The notes: generated from the letters alone by a model not told the origin. 64,000 nt of DNA from Lysobacter lycopersici (GCF_007556775.1 NZ_CP041742.1:992001-1056000); one strand, 5' to 3'; counted from the first letter of the stretch, positions 47,034-55,051 are shown. Numbers and translations are program-made.

Positions 47034-47059
47034 AAAAGCCCCGCAGTGCGGGGCTTTTT
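47034..47059 (+). terminator. Intrinsic terminator after the DUF885 gene
   Basis: AAAAGCCCCGC pairs with GCGGGGCTTTTT around a 3-base loop, followed by T residues. The same hairpin recurs at 48551, 54656 and 55109. Confidence 0.95.
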
Positions 47060-47088
47060 CGTCGACGCGAGTTCCGTGGTGCACACCC

Positions 47089-47180
47089 GTAGGGCGGAAC
47101 CCGCGAAGCGGATTCCGCCTTCCCCCCCCCCGGATCGCAGATGCCATGGCGGAATCTCCCTGCGGGAGGTTCCGCCCTAC
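47089..47180. repeat. Palindromic repeat with a C10 tract (GTAGGGCGG family)
   Basis: GTAGGGCGGAA (47089-47099) and TTCCGCCCTAC (47170-47180) bound a 92-base element. Inside are GGATTCCGCC and GGCGGAATC arms and a run of ten C at 47122-47131. It occupies much of the 334-base gap between the DUF885 and DUF4185 genes. No gene is seen in the gap. Confidence 0.75.
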
Positions 47181-47198
47181 CAATTCCGACCAGTGAAA

Positions 47199-47227
47199 AG
47201 AAAACCCCAGAACTGCGGGGCTTTTTC
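47199..47227 (+). terminator. Second hairpin with T-run in the 47012-47345 gap
   Basis: AAAACCCCAG and CTGCGGGG with a TTTTT run form an imperfect terminator hairpin. With 47034 it gives two stops before the next gene, whose promoter should lie between 47227 and 47345; I see no clear one. Confidence 0.65.
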
Positions 47228-47345
47228 ATTGCGCCGTCGATCAAGCACAGTGCGGGTTATTGCAATCGCTGAAGCAGGAATACGACCGCGCCAAAAAGCG
47301 CATAATTCCGATGGCACGCCCATGCCGCATGATCTGGGGGATCAC

Positions 47346-48497
47346 ATGACCGCTTCGGCAAACGCTTCGAGGCTTTCGGTTTCGCTCGCCATCCTCGCCC
47401 TGGCGGCGGCGCCCGCGTTCGCCGCGGGCAGCACCAACGATGCGCCGCCATTACCGCTGGTGCAGTCGGTCACGCCGCTCGGCCTCGTGCTGCAGAACCC
47501 GGTGGTCAACGCGCGCGACAACGCCGAGAGCGCATTGTTCAGGGGCAAATCCATCTGGACCTTCGGCGACACCTCGATGTCGGTACCGGGCGCGCGCAAC
47601 AAGTTCTGGGACGACAACTCGCTTGCCTGGACCACCAATCTCGACGCCTCCGGCGGCATCACGCTCGACCACGACCTCGTCGACGCTACCGGCGCGCCGC
47701 GCGAATTCCTGCCACTCACGCAGGCCGAGGCGAGGTACAACTACACCCACGACAAGGCGCACTGCACGGCGAAGCCATGCGGCGCGGAGCTCGCGTTGTG
47801 GGCCCAGCAGGTCGTGCCGGACGAAGCGCGCAACCGCCTGCTGCTGTTCTACGTCGAAATCCGGCGCATCAACGGCCAGCCGGACTGGAAGACGGTCGGG
47901 GCCGGCATCGCCGTCATGACGCCGGATGGGAAGGTCACGCGTCCCATCCAGAATCCGGGTTCGACGATGCCGCAATTGCTCTGGGACAAGGGCGATGGCG
48001 GATACATCGGCGGCTCGGTCGTGGTGGCCGACATGCTGTATTCCTACAAGTGCGTTCCCGACTGGGTGGTGATGGAGTGCAATGTCGGGCGCGTGCCGCT
48101 GGCGAACGTGCTGGACAAGTCGCAATGGCGGTACTACGCGGCCGACGGCAGCTGGAGCGCGAACGAGGCGGATGCGGTCACGGTGTTCCAGGGCGGCGCC
48201 GCGGGCAACAGCGTTTTCTACAACGCCTACCTCGGCGCCTACATGGCGATCTATGCGGAGCCCTTCACCGACAACATCAGGTACCGGGTGGCGGACAACC
48301 CGTGGGGGCCGTGGTCGGATGCCGGGTTGCTCTTCACCGGCGAGCCGGGCTGGAACGGCACCAACAACTACGCCGCGTTCGCGCATCCGGAGTTTTCGAC
48401 CGGCAACGGCCAGGTGCAGTACGTCACCTATGTGCACACCACCGGATTCCTGCAACAGGAAATCCCGTTGACCAAGGTCGTCTTCCAGAAACCCTGA
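47346..48497 (+). CDS. Exported DUF4185-like beta-propeller protein
   Basis: A 383-residue exported protein. The signal peptide (LAILALAAAPAFAAG) follows an ATG with GGGGGATC upstream; a start eight codons earlier is less likely. The mature part has repeated SxW/aromatic turns (RGKSIWTFGDTSMS, NPWGPWSDAGLLF, NNYAAFAHPEFSTGNGQVQYVTYVHTTGF) typical of DUF4185 five-bladed propellers, which resemble glycoside-binding or hydrolase folds. Cys pairs (CTAKPC, CVPDWVVMEC) suggest disulphides. No catalytic residues can be assigned. Confidence 0.8.
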   Translation: MTASANASRLSVSLAILALAAAPAFAAGSTNDAPPLPLVQSVTPLGLVLQNPVVNARDNAESALFRGKSIWTFGDTSMSVPGARNKFWDDNSLAWTTNLDASGGITLDHDLVDATGAPREFLPLTQAEARYNYTHDKAHCTAKPCGAELALWAQQVVPDEARNRLLLFYVEIRRINGQPDWKTVGAGIAVMTPDGKVTRPIQNPGSTMPQLLWDKGDGGYIGGSVVVADMLYSYKCVPDWVVMECNVGRVPLANVLDKSQWRYYAADGSWSANEADAVTVFQGGAAGNSVFYNAYLGAYMAIYAEPFTDNIRYRVADNPWGPWSDAGLLFTGEPGWNGTNNYAAFAHPEFSTGNGQVQYVTYVHTTGFLQQEIPLTKVVFQKP

Positions 48498-48550
48498 AGG
48501 TCCAAGGGACGCTGCCGGATCGACGGGCGAGTCGCGGTTTCCCCGCAAGA

Positions 48551-48576
48551 AAAAGCCCCGCGATGCGGGGCTTTTT
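48551..48576 (+). terminator. Intrinsic terminator after the DUF4185-like gene
   Basis: AAAAGCCCCGC (48551-48561) pairs with GCGGGGCTTTTT (48565-48576). It is almost identical to the terminator at 47034, and the match extends a few bases downstream (CGTCGAYGCG). Confidence 0.95.
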
Positions 48577-48666
48577 CGTCGATGCGGATCGAGACCTGCC
48601 CTAGACGACACCGCAATTCGTAGAGCCTGCCCCCGACCGCATGTTCGACCCAGACGACCTGCGTGC

Positions 48667-48672
48667 TATGGT
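48667..48672 (+). promoter_or_regulatory. Possible -10 box for the tRNA gene
   Basis: TATGGT at 48667-48672 is 17 bases after a weak TTCGAC. It lies 60 bases before the mature tRNA end. Only a suggestion. Confidence 0.3.
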
Positions 48673-48731
48673 TCCCGAAATGACCGGATTCCACCCGCAT
48701 TGCCGAATACCGGCGTGATCGCAACGATCGC

Positions 48732-48824
48732 GCCCCAGTAGCTCAATCGGTAGAGCAGCGGATTTATATCCCGTCAGCGCCAGATAAGCGGCCGGTGCCG
48801 GTTCGATCCCGGCCTGGGGCACCA
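48732..48824 (+). tRNA. tRNA with UAU-like anticodon and enlarged variable region
   Basis: A 93-base tRNA gene with encoded CCA. Acceptor arms GCCCCAG/CTGGGGC pair perfectly, the D-arm (GCTC/GAGC) and T-arm (GCCGG TTCGATC CCGGC) are standard. The anticodon arm is GCGGA, loop TTTATAT, CCCGT: it has an A-C mismatch closing the loop and a G-T pair at the far end. By standard numbering the anticodon is UAU (AUA, Ile), which is rare in bacteria that have tilS. The variable region is about 22 bases; deleting 18 of them would leave an ordinary class I tRNA. Its decoding identity is unresolved. Confidence 0.75.
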
Positions 48825-48854
48825 TTCCCGTTCGCGGAGGCCAGCCAAAAGGAA

Positions 48855-48878
48855 GCCCGCCGGTTGGCGGGCTTTTTC
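48855..48878 (+). terminator. Intrinsic terminator after the tRNA
   Basis: GCCCGCC (48855-48861) pairs with GGCGGGC (48866-48872) around a 4-base loop, followed by TTTTT. It ends the tRNA transcript just before the convergent alternative-oxidase gene. Confidence 0.93.
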
Positions 48879-48899
48879 TTGCGCGAACCGCGCGTCCCA

Positions 48900-49574
48900 T
48901 CATTCGTACGCGCGCATCGCCACCGCCGGACGCAACTCGTCGGCGAAACCGTGGTTGACGTCGCGGTGCCCCGCTTCGTCGGCGCGCACCGCCAGCACCA
49001 CCTCGCGCAGGCGCGCATCCGCCGGCAGCTGCCAGTAATCGATCGCGATCTGCGGCGCCGGCACGTTCTCGACCCGTCCCGCATCGATCTCCTGCAGGTA
49101 CTGGCTGTAGCTGATCACCGCCTGTTCCTCGAAATACCCCACCAACCGGTGCGCGGTGCGTGGCGACAGCAGGTACAGCAACAGGAAGAAGGTGAAGAAT
49201 CCCGCCTGCGCGACCAGCACCAGCGCGCGTTCCAGCCAGCTCGGGCGCGCGATCTCGATGAAGGTCATCAGGTGCATGCGCTCGTTCTCGGCCTCCTCCA
49301 TCAACGCACGGATCCAGCCGTGGTCGTGGCGCATCCAGCGCAGGCAGCGGAGATGGATCATCGCCGCGCCGACCAGGCCCGGCACCGCCGCCACCGTTTC
49401 CAGCACGATCGCGCGGTTGCCGTAGCGCTTGGCGAAGAAGGTGTCGGCGAGGAAGCGCAGGCTGCGGGTGATGCCCTGCGCGATGCGGTCGGATCCGTCG
49501 CACACCGGATGGTGGGCGTCGAGCTCGATCGCGTCCGGGGTGCGGACGTAAGGGGTGATCAGCGTTTCGTTCAT
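48900..49574 (-). CDS. aox: Alternative oxidase (cyanide/NO-insensitive)
   Basis: A 224-residue di-iron quinol oxidase that passes electrons from ubiquinol to oxygen without pumping protons. All six iron ligands can be placed: Glu59 ([10 protein letters not shown]), Glu98 and His101 (ENERMH), Glu149 (YFEEQAV), Glu200 and His203 ([10 protein letters not shown]). Their spacing follows the trypanosome enzyme almost exactly. Two long hydrophobic stretches fit membrane association. It is the last gene of an NO-response cluster and has its own FNR-type box 69 bases upstream of the ATG, so it is probably induced with NO reductase. Confidence 0.96.
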   Translation of the reverse strand: MNETLITPYVRTPDAIELDAHHPVCDGSDRIAQGITRSLRFLADTFFAKRYGNRAIVLETVAAVPGLVGAAMIHLRCLRWMRHDHGWIRALMEEAENERMHLMTFIEIARPSWLERALVLVAQAGFFTFFLLLYLLSPRTAHRLVGYFEEQAVISYSQYLQEIDAGRVENVPAPQIAIDYWQLPADARLREVVLAVRADEAGHRDVNHGFADELRPAVAMRAYE

Positions 49575-49642
49575 GGCTCGGTCCTGGCGTCTGCGGTTCG
49601 TTGTCTTCGAATACAGGATCGCGCACATGCCGCCTGTGCGCA

Positions 49643-49656
49643 TTGACCTGGATCAA
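49643..49656 (-). promoter_or_regulatory. FNR/Dnr-type box upstream of the alternative oxidase
   Basis: TTGACCTGGATCAA matches the FNR consensus TTGAT-N4-ATCAA at nine of ten defined positions. Its core and flank (TGACCTGGATCAAGCG) are identical to the box at 53831 before the NO reductase. It overlaps the end of the SirB2-family gene by four bases. Confidence 0.75.
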
Positions 49657-50060
49657 GCGAACCAGCGAACGAACCAGCCCAGCGGCTGGTGGGCGCGGGC
49701 GATGCCGACCACCAGCGCGAACGCGACCAGCGCCGCGACGTAACAGGCCATGCGGACGCCGCGCCGCCGGGCACGCATCGTCGCGATGCCCAGCGCGACA
49801 TAGGCGACGACGAAGCACAGCTTCACCGTCAGCCAGTGGTTGGCGAACATCGCCGCGGGCAGGATCGTCACCAGCATCAGCGCCGCGGTCAGCAGCGTGG
49901 TGTCGATGGCGTAGCTCGCGTAGCGCACCGGCGCGGCGCGCGGCCAGCGCATGCCGGCGATCGCGCAGGCGCCGCGCAACGCGAACAGGCCGCCGCTCGT
50001 CGATGCCGCGAGGATGTGTACCTCGCGAATCTGCGGGTAGAACGCGGCCATGTCGTTCAT
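49653..50060 (-). CDS. SirB2 family membrane protein
   Basis: A 135-residue protein with four predicted membrane helices. The start MNDMAAFYPQIREVHILAA and the segments LFALRGACAIAGMRW, YAIDTTLLTAALMLV and HWLTVKLCFVVAYVALGI match the SirB2 family. SirB was first described as a Salmonella invasion regulator, but its molecular role is unknown; in many proteobacteria it travels with NO-related genes. It starts seven bases after nnrS ends, which suggests co-transcription. Confidence 0.9.
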   Translation of the reverse strand: MNDMAAFYPQIREVHILAASTSGGLFALRGACAIAGMRWPRAAPVRYASYAIDTTLLTAALMLVTILPAAMFANHWLTVKLCFVVAYVALGIATMRARRRGVRMACYVAALVAFALVVGIARAHQPLGWFVRWFA

Positions 50061-50067
50061 GCGGGCA

Positions 50068-51276
50068 TCAACCCGGCTTGCCGTCGGCGCGCGGCGTGAG
50101 ATAGATCCAGGTCGAACGCAGTACCCATGGCAGGAACGCCAGCAGCCAGCCGATCGCGGCGGCGGCCTGCCACGCGAGCGCATCGGGCACGACTTCGGCG
50201 ACGATGCGCATGACGCAGACGCACTGGATGACGACGAAGGCGAATGTCGCCACGCCGCCGAACACCAGCGGCCGGCCGGAATGGCCCTGGGTCACGCGCG
50301 TCACCATCGCCACAAGCAGGCTGCCGAAGAAGCCGACGAACAGCGCGTGCGCCGGCGCGCGACCGAGCATGTCGATGCCGCCCAAGCGCAACAGCGATTG
50401 CACCGCGTACAGGGCCATCGCCACCGGCAACCACGCATAGCCGAGGAACAGCACGCGCAACAATCGCGGCATCGGTCCGCGCGGCCAATTGCGCCACAGC
50501 CATGCGACGGACAGCGCGAGCAGGCCGAGGTCGGGCAACCACGTCCAGCGCAATGCCTGCGTCAGTTCCATCGCGAGGTGCGCGAGCGCGCATGCCCAGA
50601 ACGCGGCGAGCATCCACTCCGGCCGCCACGCCGTGTAGCCCCGCACCACGTTGCCGGCGAAGAACGGGAACATGCGGTGCGCGACGGTGAAGTACACCGG
50701 CAGCAGCAGGCCGAAGGTGCCGATCTTGATCGACGCTTCCAGCAGCCGGGCATCGGGCACGTGCAGGAAGGCCGCGTACAGCGCGAACCCGCACAGCCCA
50801 AACGACATCGCCGCCGCGCAGGACAGCGCGTGTTTGTTGCGCCCGCGATCCAGCCATGCCAGGCGCAGCAGGTGGAACAAGCCGCAGGCCCATCCGAGCA
50901 GGGTCAGCACCGCGCCGGCATGCAGGCAGCGTTCGAACCCCAGCGCGCCGACCAGGGTCAGCAGTTGCCCGCCGAACAATCCGATCCCGACCGGCACGTA
51001 ATGCCTGCGCCGCAGTTCCAGTTGCCCCATCCAGCGTGGGAACACGGTGAGCAGGAAGCCGAACATGAACGGTGCCAGCACCTGGTACTGCATCACCACC
51101 GCATGCAGCCATCCGGCGTACACGCGCGGTTGCGGGAACGCGAACGCGTGCCAGCGCGCATCGACCAGCCACAGGGCCCACCACAGCATCGCCAGCAGCA
51201 CGTTGGCCGCGCCGATGAAGAACAGCAGCCGGTGCGGCGCGTTCGCGAGGAACCGTGGCGAAGGCAGAGCGTCCAT
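50068..51276 (-). CDS. nnrS: NnrS family haem-copper membrane protein
   Basis: A 402-residue membrane protein with about twelve helices, belonging to the NnrS family that eases NO stress by limiting damage to iron enzymes. Recognisable patterns are HRLLFFIGAANVLLAMLWW, AGWLHAVVMQYQVLAPFMFG, LLTVFPRWMGQ and AHRMFPFFAGNVV; their histidines and methionine are candidate metal ligands. The ATG at 51276 (MDALPSPRFLA) is four bases downstream of the small CCGGC gene's stop. It fits with qNOR and FNR as a nitric-oxide module. Confidence 0.96.
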   Translation of the reverse strand: MDALPSPRFLANAPHRLLFFIGAANVLLAMLWWALWLVDARWHAFAFPQPRVYAGWLHAVVMQYQVLAPFMFGFLLTVFPRWMGQLELRRRHYVPVGIGLFGGQLLTLVGALGFERCLHAGAVLTLLGWACGLFHLLRLAWLDRGRNKHALSCAAAMSFGLCGFALYAAFLHVPDARLLEASIKIGTFGLLLPVYFTVAHRMFPFFAGNVVRGYTAWRPEWMLAAFWACALAHLAMELTQALRWTWLPDLGLLALSVAWLWRNWPRGPMPRLLRVLFLGYAWLPVAMALYAVQSLLRLGGIDMLGRAPAHALFVGFFGSLLVAMVTRVTQGHSGRPLVFGGVATFAFVVIQCVCVMRIVAEVVPDALAWQAAAAIGWLLAFLPWVLRSTWIYLTPRADGKPG

Positions 51277-51280
51277 CGTG

Positions 51281-51520
51281 TCAGCCGCTGCAACCGCCGC
51301 AACACATCGACGGCAGCTGGCGCAGGCGTTCGGCATCGGCCTGCAATCCGGCTTCCTGCATGCACGACAACAGCTCGTCGCGGGTCAGCACGGTGGCCAT
51401 GCGGAGCGTGCGACCGCCTGCATCGACATCGACCAGTGCGGCCGGATCCAGCCCGACGATGGCGTGATCCAGCGGCGACAGGTCGGGCATGGCGCAAGGC
51501 AGTTCGAAGGCGTATTCCAC
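51281..51520 (-). CDS. Small protein with CCGGC tail in the NO cluster
   Basis: A 79-residue soluble protein beginning EYAFELPCAMPDLSPLDHAI and ending LPSMCCGGCSG. A GTG start with GAGGAG upstream is chosen, since no ATG is available. The four C-terminal-region cysteines (one in LLSCMQEAG, then CC-GG-C) could bind a metal or undergo thiol chemistry, and there is another in ELPCAMP. It lies between qNOR and NnrS with minimal gaps, so a role in NO metabolism is likely by context. I do not recognise its family. Confidence 0.78.
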   Translation of the reverse strand: MEYAFELPCAMPDLSPLDHAIVGLDPAALVDVDAGGRTLRMATVLTRDELLSCMQEAGLQADAERLRQLPSMCCGGCSG

Positions 51521-51530
51521 GGCTTGCTCC

Positions 51531-53774
51531 TCAGCCCTGCCCGCGCCGGCCCAGCCACAGCGAGGCCACGAACAGCGACACCAGCAACGCACCGACCGCG
51601 AACAGCGTGTCGCCCGGCACGCGCATCCACACCAGCATGTGGATCAGCGGCTGGCCCATGAACTCGGCCGAACGCGCGTACCAGTAGCCGTGTTCCAGCG
51701 CCGCCTGCAGCTGCAGCACGCCCATCGGCAGCAGGGTCAGCAGCGCCATCAGCACCAGGCCGATGTTCAGGCACCAGAAACCGCCGCGCAGCAGGCCTTC
51801 GGGCCACTTCGCCTCCGGCTTCAATCCACGCAGGCAGAACAGCATCAGGCCGATGCCGAGCATGCCGTACACGCCGAACAGCGCGGTATGGCCGTGCAGC
51901 GGCGTGAGGTTCAGTCCCTGCATGTAGTACAGCGCCAGCGGCGTGTTGATGAGGAAGCCGAACAGGCCGGCGCCGACGAGGTTCCAGAAGCTCACCGCGA
52001 GGAAGAACATGATCGGCCAGCGGTAGCGCTGCATCCACGGCGTCGCGCGGCCGTGGCGCCAGGTCTCGTAGGCCTCCATGCCGATCAGCGCCAGCGGCAC
52101 GACTTCCAGCGCGGAAATGCTCGCGCCGAGCGCGATCACGCCGGTGGTGGTTCCGGCGAAATAGAGGTGGTGGAACGTGCCGAGGATGCCGCCGGCCATG
52201 AACACGATGGTCGCGAACAGCACGTTCACCGTCGCGGTGCGCCCGCGCACCAGCCCGAGCTTGACGAACAGGAAGCTCATCACCGCGACCGCGAACACTT
52301 CGAAGAAGCCTTCGACCCACAGGTGCACCACCCACCAGCGCCAGTATTCGACGGTGGAGAGATGTGTGTTCTCGCCCCACATCAGCCCGGCCGCGTACAG
52401 CAGCGCGATGGCGACGGTGGACAGGAACAGCAGGCCGACGATCGAGGAGATCTCGTCCTTGCGCCGCAACGCCGGCCACAGCGCACGACCTACCAATAGC
52501 AGCCACAGCAACAGGCCGACGAACAGGAAGATCTGCCAGAAGCGGCCGATGTCGGTGTATTCCCAGCCCTGGTGGCCGAACCAGAAGTTGTACTGCAGGC
52601 CCATCTTCTGCATCACCGCGAACCATTGCCCGGTGAAGGCGCCGACGACGATCACCAGCAGGCAGCAGAACAGGAAGTTGACGCCGAGGCGCTGGAACTT
52701 CGGTTCGTGCCCGGACACCGCCGGACCGATGTACAGGCCGGTGGCGAGCCACGCGGTGGCGATCCACAGCACCGCCAGCTGCGTGTGCCAGCTGCGCGTC
52801 AGCGAATACGGCAGGTATTGCGAAATGGCGAAGCCGTAGGCCTGCTGCCCTTCCACCTGGTAGTGCGCGGTGGTCGCGCCGAGCAGGATCTGCACCAGGA
52901 ACAGCGCCAGCACCAGCCAGAAATACTTCGCGGTGGCGCGCATCGACGGCGTCACCACGATCGCGGCGAGCGGATCGCGCGCCGGCGGTTCGACGTGCTC
53001 TTCCTTGCGATGCCAGACCGCGTAATGCCAGGCGAGCAGGCCGATGCCGGCGATCATGAACAGGATGCTGAACATCGTCCACATGAACGCGCTCGAGGTT
53101 GGCGCGTTGCCCACCAGCGGTTCGTACGGCCAGTTACTGGTGTAGGTCTTGGCATCGTTCGGGCGCTGCGTGGTCGTCGCCCACGCCGACCAGAAGAAGA
53201 ACGCGGTCAATTCGCGGCGATGCGTCGCGTCGGGAATCGTGTCCTCGCGCATGGCGTAGCCTTCGCGCAGCTTCGCCGTCGCCGGATCGTTCGAGAACAG
53301 GCTTTCGTAGTGCGCCGCCACTTGCGCGATCGCCTGCGCGCGGCGCTCGCCGACCATCAGGTCGCCGCTCGCCGGGTCGTAGGTGTTGGTCCGCATCAAC
53401 GGTTTCAATTTGGCCTGTTCGGCGGCCTGCGCGGCCGAATCGAGCGCGGCATAGGTCATGCCGTTGTCGGCACGGCTGCCGAGGTCGAGCATCGCCTCGG
53501 CCTCGCGATGCAGCCAGTCCGCGGACCAGTCCGGCGCGACCAGCGCGCCGTGGCCCCAGATCGAGCCGAGCTGCTGTCCGCCGATGCTCTGCCAGACGCG
53601 GCGGCCTTGCTCGATGTCGGCGCGGGTGTAGATCACCTCGCCGCGGTCGCTGACCACGCGCTCGGGAATGGGCGGCGCCTGCAGGTGGATGTCCCATCCC
53701 ATCCACAGCAATACGCCGAAACCGGCGAGCATCAATGCGGCCAGGCCGAGCCAGAGCCTGCGGGTGGTATCCAT
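51531..53774 (-). CDS. norZ: Quinol-dependent nitric oxide reductase
   Basis: A 747-residue single-subunit qNOR that reduces NO to N2O with quinol electrons. The N-terminal extension replaces the cytochrome c subunit (GQQLGSIWGHGALVAPDWSAD), and the fourteen-helix catalytic core carries the haem and FeB histidines, for example in WLATGLYIGPAVSGHEPK, WWVVHLWVEGFFEVF and GTFHHLYFAGTT. The gene is preceded by an FNR-type box and by the FNR gene. Detoxification is the likely role, as no nitrite reductase is in view. Confidence 0.97.
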   Translation of the reverse strand: MDTTRRLWLGLAALMLAGFGVLLWMGWDIHLQAPPIPERVVSDRGEVIYTRADIEQGRRVWQSIGGQQLGSIWGHGALVAPDWSADWLHREAEAMLDLGSRADNGMTYAALDSAAQAAEQAKLKPLMRTNTYDPASGDLMVGERRAQAIAQVAAHYESLFSNDPATAKLREGYAMREDTIPDATHRRELTAFFFWSAWATTTQRPNDAKTYTSNWPYEPLVGNAPTSSAFMWTMFSILFMIAGIGLLAWHYAVWHRKEEHVEPPARDPLAAIVVTPSMRATAKYFWLVLALFLVQILLGATTAHYQVEGQQAYGFAISQYLPYSLTRSWHTQLAVLWIATAWLATGLYIGPAVSGHEPKFQRLGVNFLFCCLLVIVVGAFTGQWFAVMQKMGLQYNFWFGHQGWEYTDIGRFWQIFLFVGLLLWLLLVGRALWPALRRKDEISSIVGLLFLSTVAIALLYAAGLMWGENTHLSTVEYWRWWVVHLWVEGFFEVFAVAVMSFLFVKLGLVRGRTATVNVLFATIVFMAGGILGTFHHLYFAGTTTGVIALGASISALEVVPLALIGMEAYETWRHGRATPWMQRYRWPIMFFLAVSFWNLVGAGLFGFLINTPLALYYMQGLNLTPLHGHTALFGVYGMLGIGLMLFCLRGLKPEAKWPEGLLRGGFWCLNIGLVLMALLTLLPMGVLQLQAALEHGYWYARSAEFMGQPLIHMLVWMRVPGDTLFAVGALLVSLFVASLWLGRRGQG

Positions 53775-53830
53775 GCGGCGATCCCCGGGGTGGAATGCCC
53801 GGATCTTGCGCGGCCCCGACGCCGGCTTCC

Positions 53831-53844
53831 CTGACCTGGATCAA
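53831..53844 (-). promoter_or_regulatory. FNR/Dnr-type box upstream of the NO reductase
   Basis: CTGACCTGGATCAA lies 57-70 bases upstream of the qNOR ATG. One half (ATCAA) is perfect and the other (CTGAC) has two changes from TTGAT. Sixteen bases (TGACCTGGATCAAGCG) are shared with the box before the alternative oxidase. Confidence 0.7.
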
Positions 53845-53869
53845 GCGCGCGGCTGTCGCCGCGCCCGGC

Positions 53870-54622
53870 TCAATCCCGAAGCATCGCCCCGGCGACGGCG
53901 AGGAGCGCGTCCGGTGCGACCAGTTCCACTTCGCGGCGGTCGACCCGGATCAGGCCTTCGTCCTGGAATCGCTTGAGCACGCGGCTGACCGTTTCCGGGG
54001 CCAGCCGCAGGTAATTGGCGATGTCGGCGCGGCCCATGGTCAGCTGGAAGTGCCGGGCCGAGAACCCGCGCGCCGCCAGCCGCCGCGACAGGCCGAGCAG
54101 GAACGCGGCCATGCGTTCGTCCGCGGACCAGTCCCCGGCCAGCACCGAGGCGGTGCCGATGTCGCGGCTGAGCAGCTTGAACAGGGTCTGCTGCAGGCCC
54201 GGCAGGCGCGCGGCCAGCATCGAGATGCGCGGGAACGAGAACCGGCACAGGGTGACGGTGTCCAGCGCGATGGCATCGCAGGGGTAGCGGTCGCCGTCGA
54301 TGGCATCGAGGCCGATCACCTCGCCCGGCAGGTGGAAGCCGAGCACGTGCTCGCGGCCGTCGCGGTCAATCGTGTAGGTCTTGACCGTGCCGGCGCGCAC
54401 CGCGGCGATGGCCTCGAACGGATCGCCCGCGCGGAAGACATGATCGCCGGCGTGCAGCGGGCCGACGTGTTCCACCAGCATGTGCAGGTCGCGGAGCGAG
54501 GCCTTGTCCATGCCCTGCGACAGGCAAGCGCGCGAGAACGCGCAGGTGGAGCAGAAGGTGAAGGCATCGCCGTCGTCGGCGACGATGCTCTTGTCGATCT
54601 GCGGGAACTCGGCCTCGCGCAT
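53870..54622 (-). CDS. fnr: FNR-type transcription regulator
   Basis: A 250-residue CRP/FNR-family regulator. The N-terminal cysteines CSTCAFSRAC plus a later Cys (DRYPCDAIAL) match the four ligands of the FNR oxygen-labile [4Fe-4S] cluster, which also reacts with NO. The effector domain and dimer helix are followed by a helix-turn-helix (MGRADIANYLRLAPETVSRVL) with the E-SR recognition residues of FNR, consistent with TTGAT-N4-ATCAA sites. It lies directly upstream of qNOR on the same strand, and the two boxes in this cluster are its obvious targets. Confidence 0.95.
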   Translation of the reverse strand: MREAEFPQIDKSIVADDGDAFTFCSTCAFSRACLSQGMDKASLRDLHMLVEHVGPLHAGDHVFRAGDPFEAIAAVRAGTVKTYTIDRDGREHVLGFHLPGEVIGLDAIDGDRYPCDAIALDTVTLCRFSFPRISMLAARLPGLQQTLFKLLSRDIGTASVLAGDWSADERMAAFLLGLSRRLAARGFSARHFQLTMGRADIANYLRLAPETVSRVLKRFQDEGLIRVDRREVELVAPDALLAVAGAMLRD

Positions 54623-54655
54623 GCCGCGATGGTACGCAATGGCCGGCCGCCGGCC

Positions 54656-54689
54656 AACAAAAAGCCCTGCGATGCGGGGCTTTTTTGTT
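54656..54689. terminator. Terminator-like hairpin between divergent genes
   Basis: AACAAAAAGCCC-GC and GC-GGGCTTTTTTGTT form a long stem. It resembles the gltA terminator at 55109 and lies upstream of both flanking genes, where a terminator is out of place. It may have been separated from its gene by the insertion of the small gene at 54811. Confidence 0.75.
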
Positions 54690-54800
54690 GCAACCCGCCG
54701 TCACGACAAGCACTTGTTTGCAATGGGGAAGCCGATTTGACGGCGTTGATTACTTCGACAGAGAATCCAGGACACACCCCACTTTCGGGGTTTCTTAGGC

Positions 54801-54810
54801 GTTACGCGGC
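54801..54810 (+). other. attC-like right end before the small membrane gene
   Basis: TTAGGCGTTACGC ends an attC-like string; GTTACGC departs from GTTRRRY at one position. The ATG follows three bases later, matching cassette layout and the arrangement at 36367. Confidence 0.35.
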
Positions 54811-55041
54811 ATGAGTAAACAGTCTGGACGGTCTTCAAATAGAGCCTTTGGAGTGGTCAGTATCTCGCTTGCTTTTGCTGCATTTGAGGCTTGGCAATGG
54901 GCGAAATATCGCAACGGACACGGAATCTATTTCTATGTAATCCAAAGCGATACGACTTTGCTGTTTAAGGCGTTAATTGTCGGTCTCCCACCGATACTCG
55001 CGATATTTTTGATTTGGCGTTATCTCCGGAATCCGGATTGA
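54811..55041 (+). CDS. Small two-helix membrane protein on a cassette-like segment
   Basis: A 76-residue protein with two hydrophobic segments (AFGVVSISLAFAAFEAW and LLFKALIVGLPPILAIFLIW). I recognise no family. Its GC is below 50 percent by eye and its codon use (AAA, TTT, TTA) is unlike the surrounding genes, so it is probably acquired. An attC-like core lies just before the ATG and an attC-like left half just after the stop. It sits between fnr and gltA, reading against both. It could be a gene or a decayed one; the frame is intact. Confidence 0.6.
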   Translation: MSKQSGRSSNRAFGVVSISLAFAAFEAWQWAKYRNGHGIYFYVIQSDTTLLFKALIVGLPPILAIFLIWRYLRNPD

Positions 55042-55051
55042 CTCCAATGCC

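Noticed and set aside
48601-49818. Minus-strand frame through the tRNA (peptides like LALTGYKSAALPIEL)
   Set aside because: It is the antisense translation of the tRNA, a common annotation artefact.
52572-53834. Plus-strand 420-codon frame over the NO reductase
   Set aside because: It is antisense to qNOR and consists of His/Gln/Arg-rich shadow sequence.
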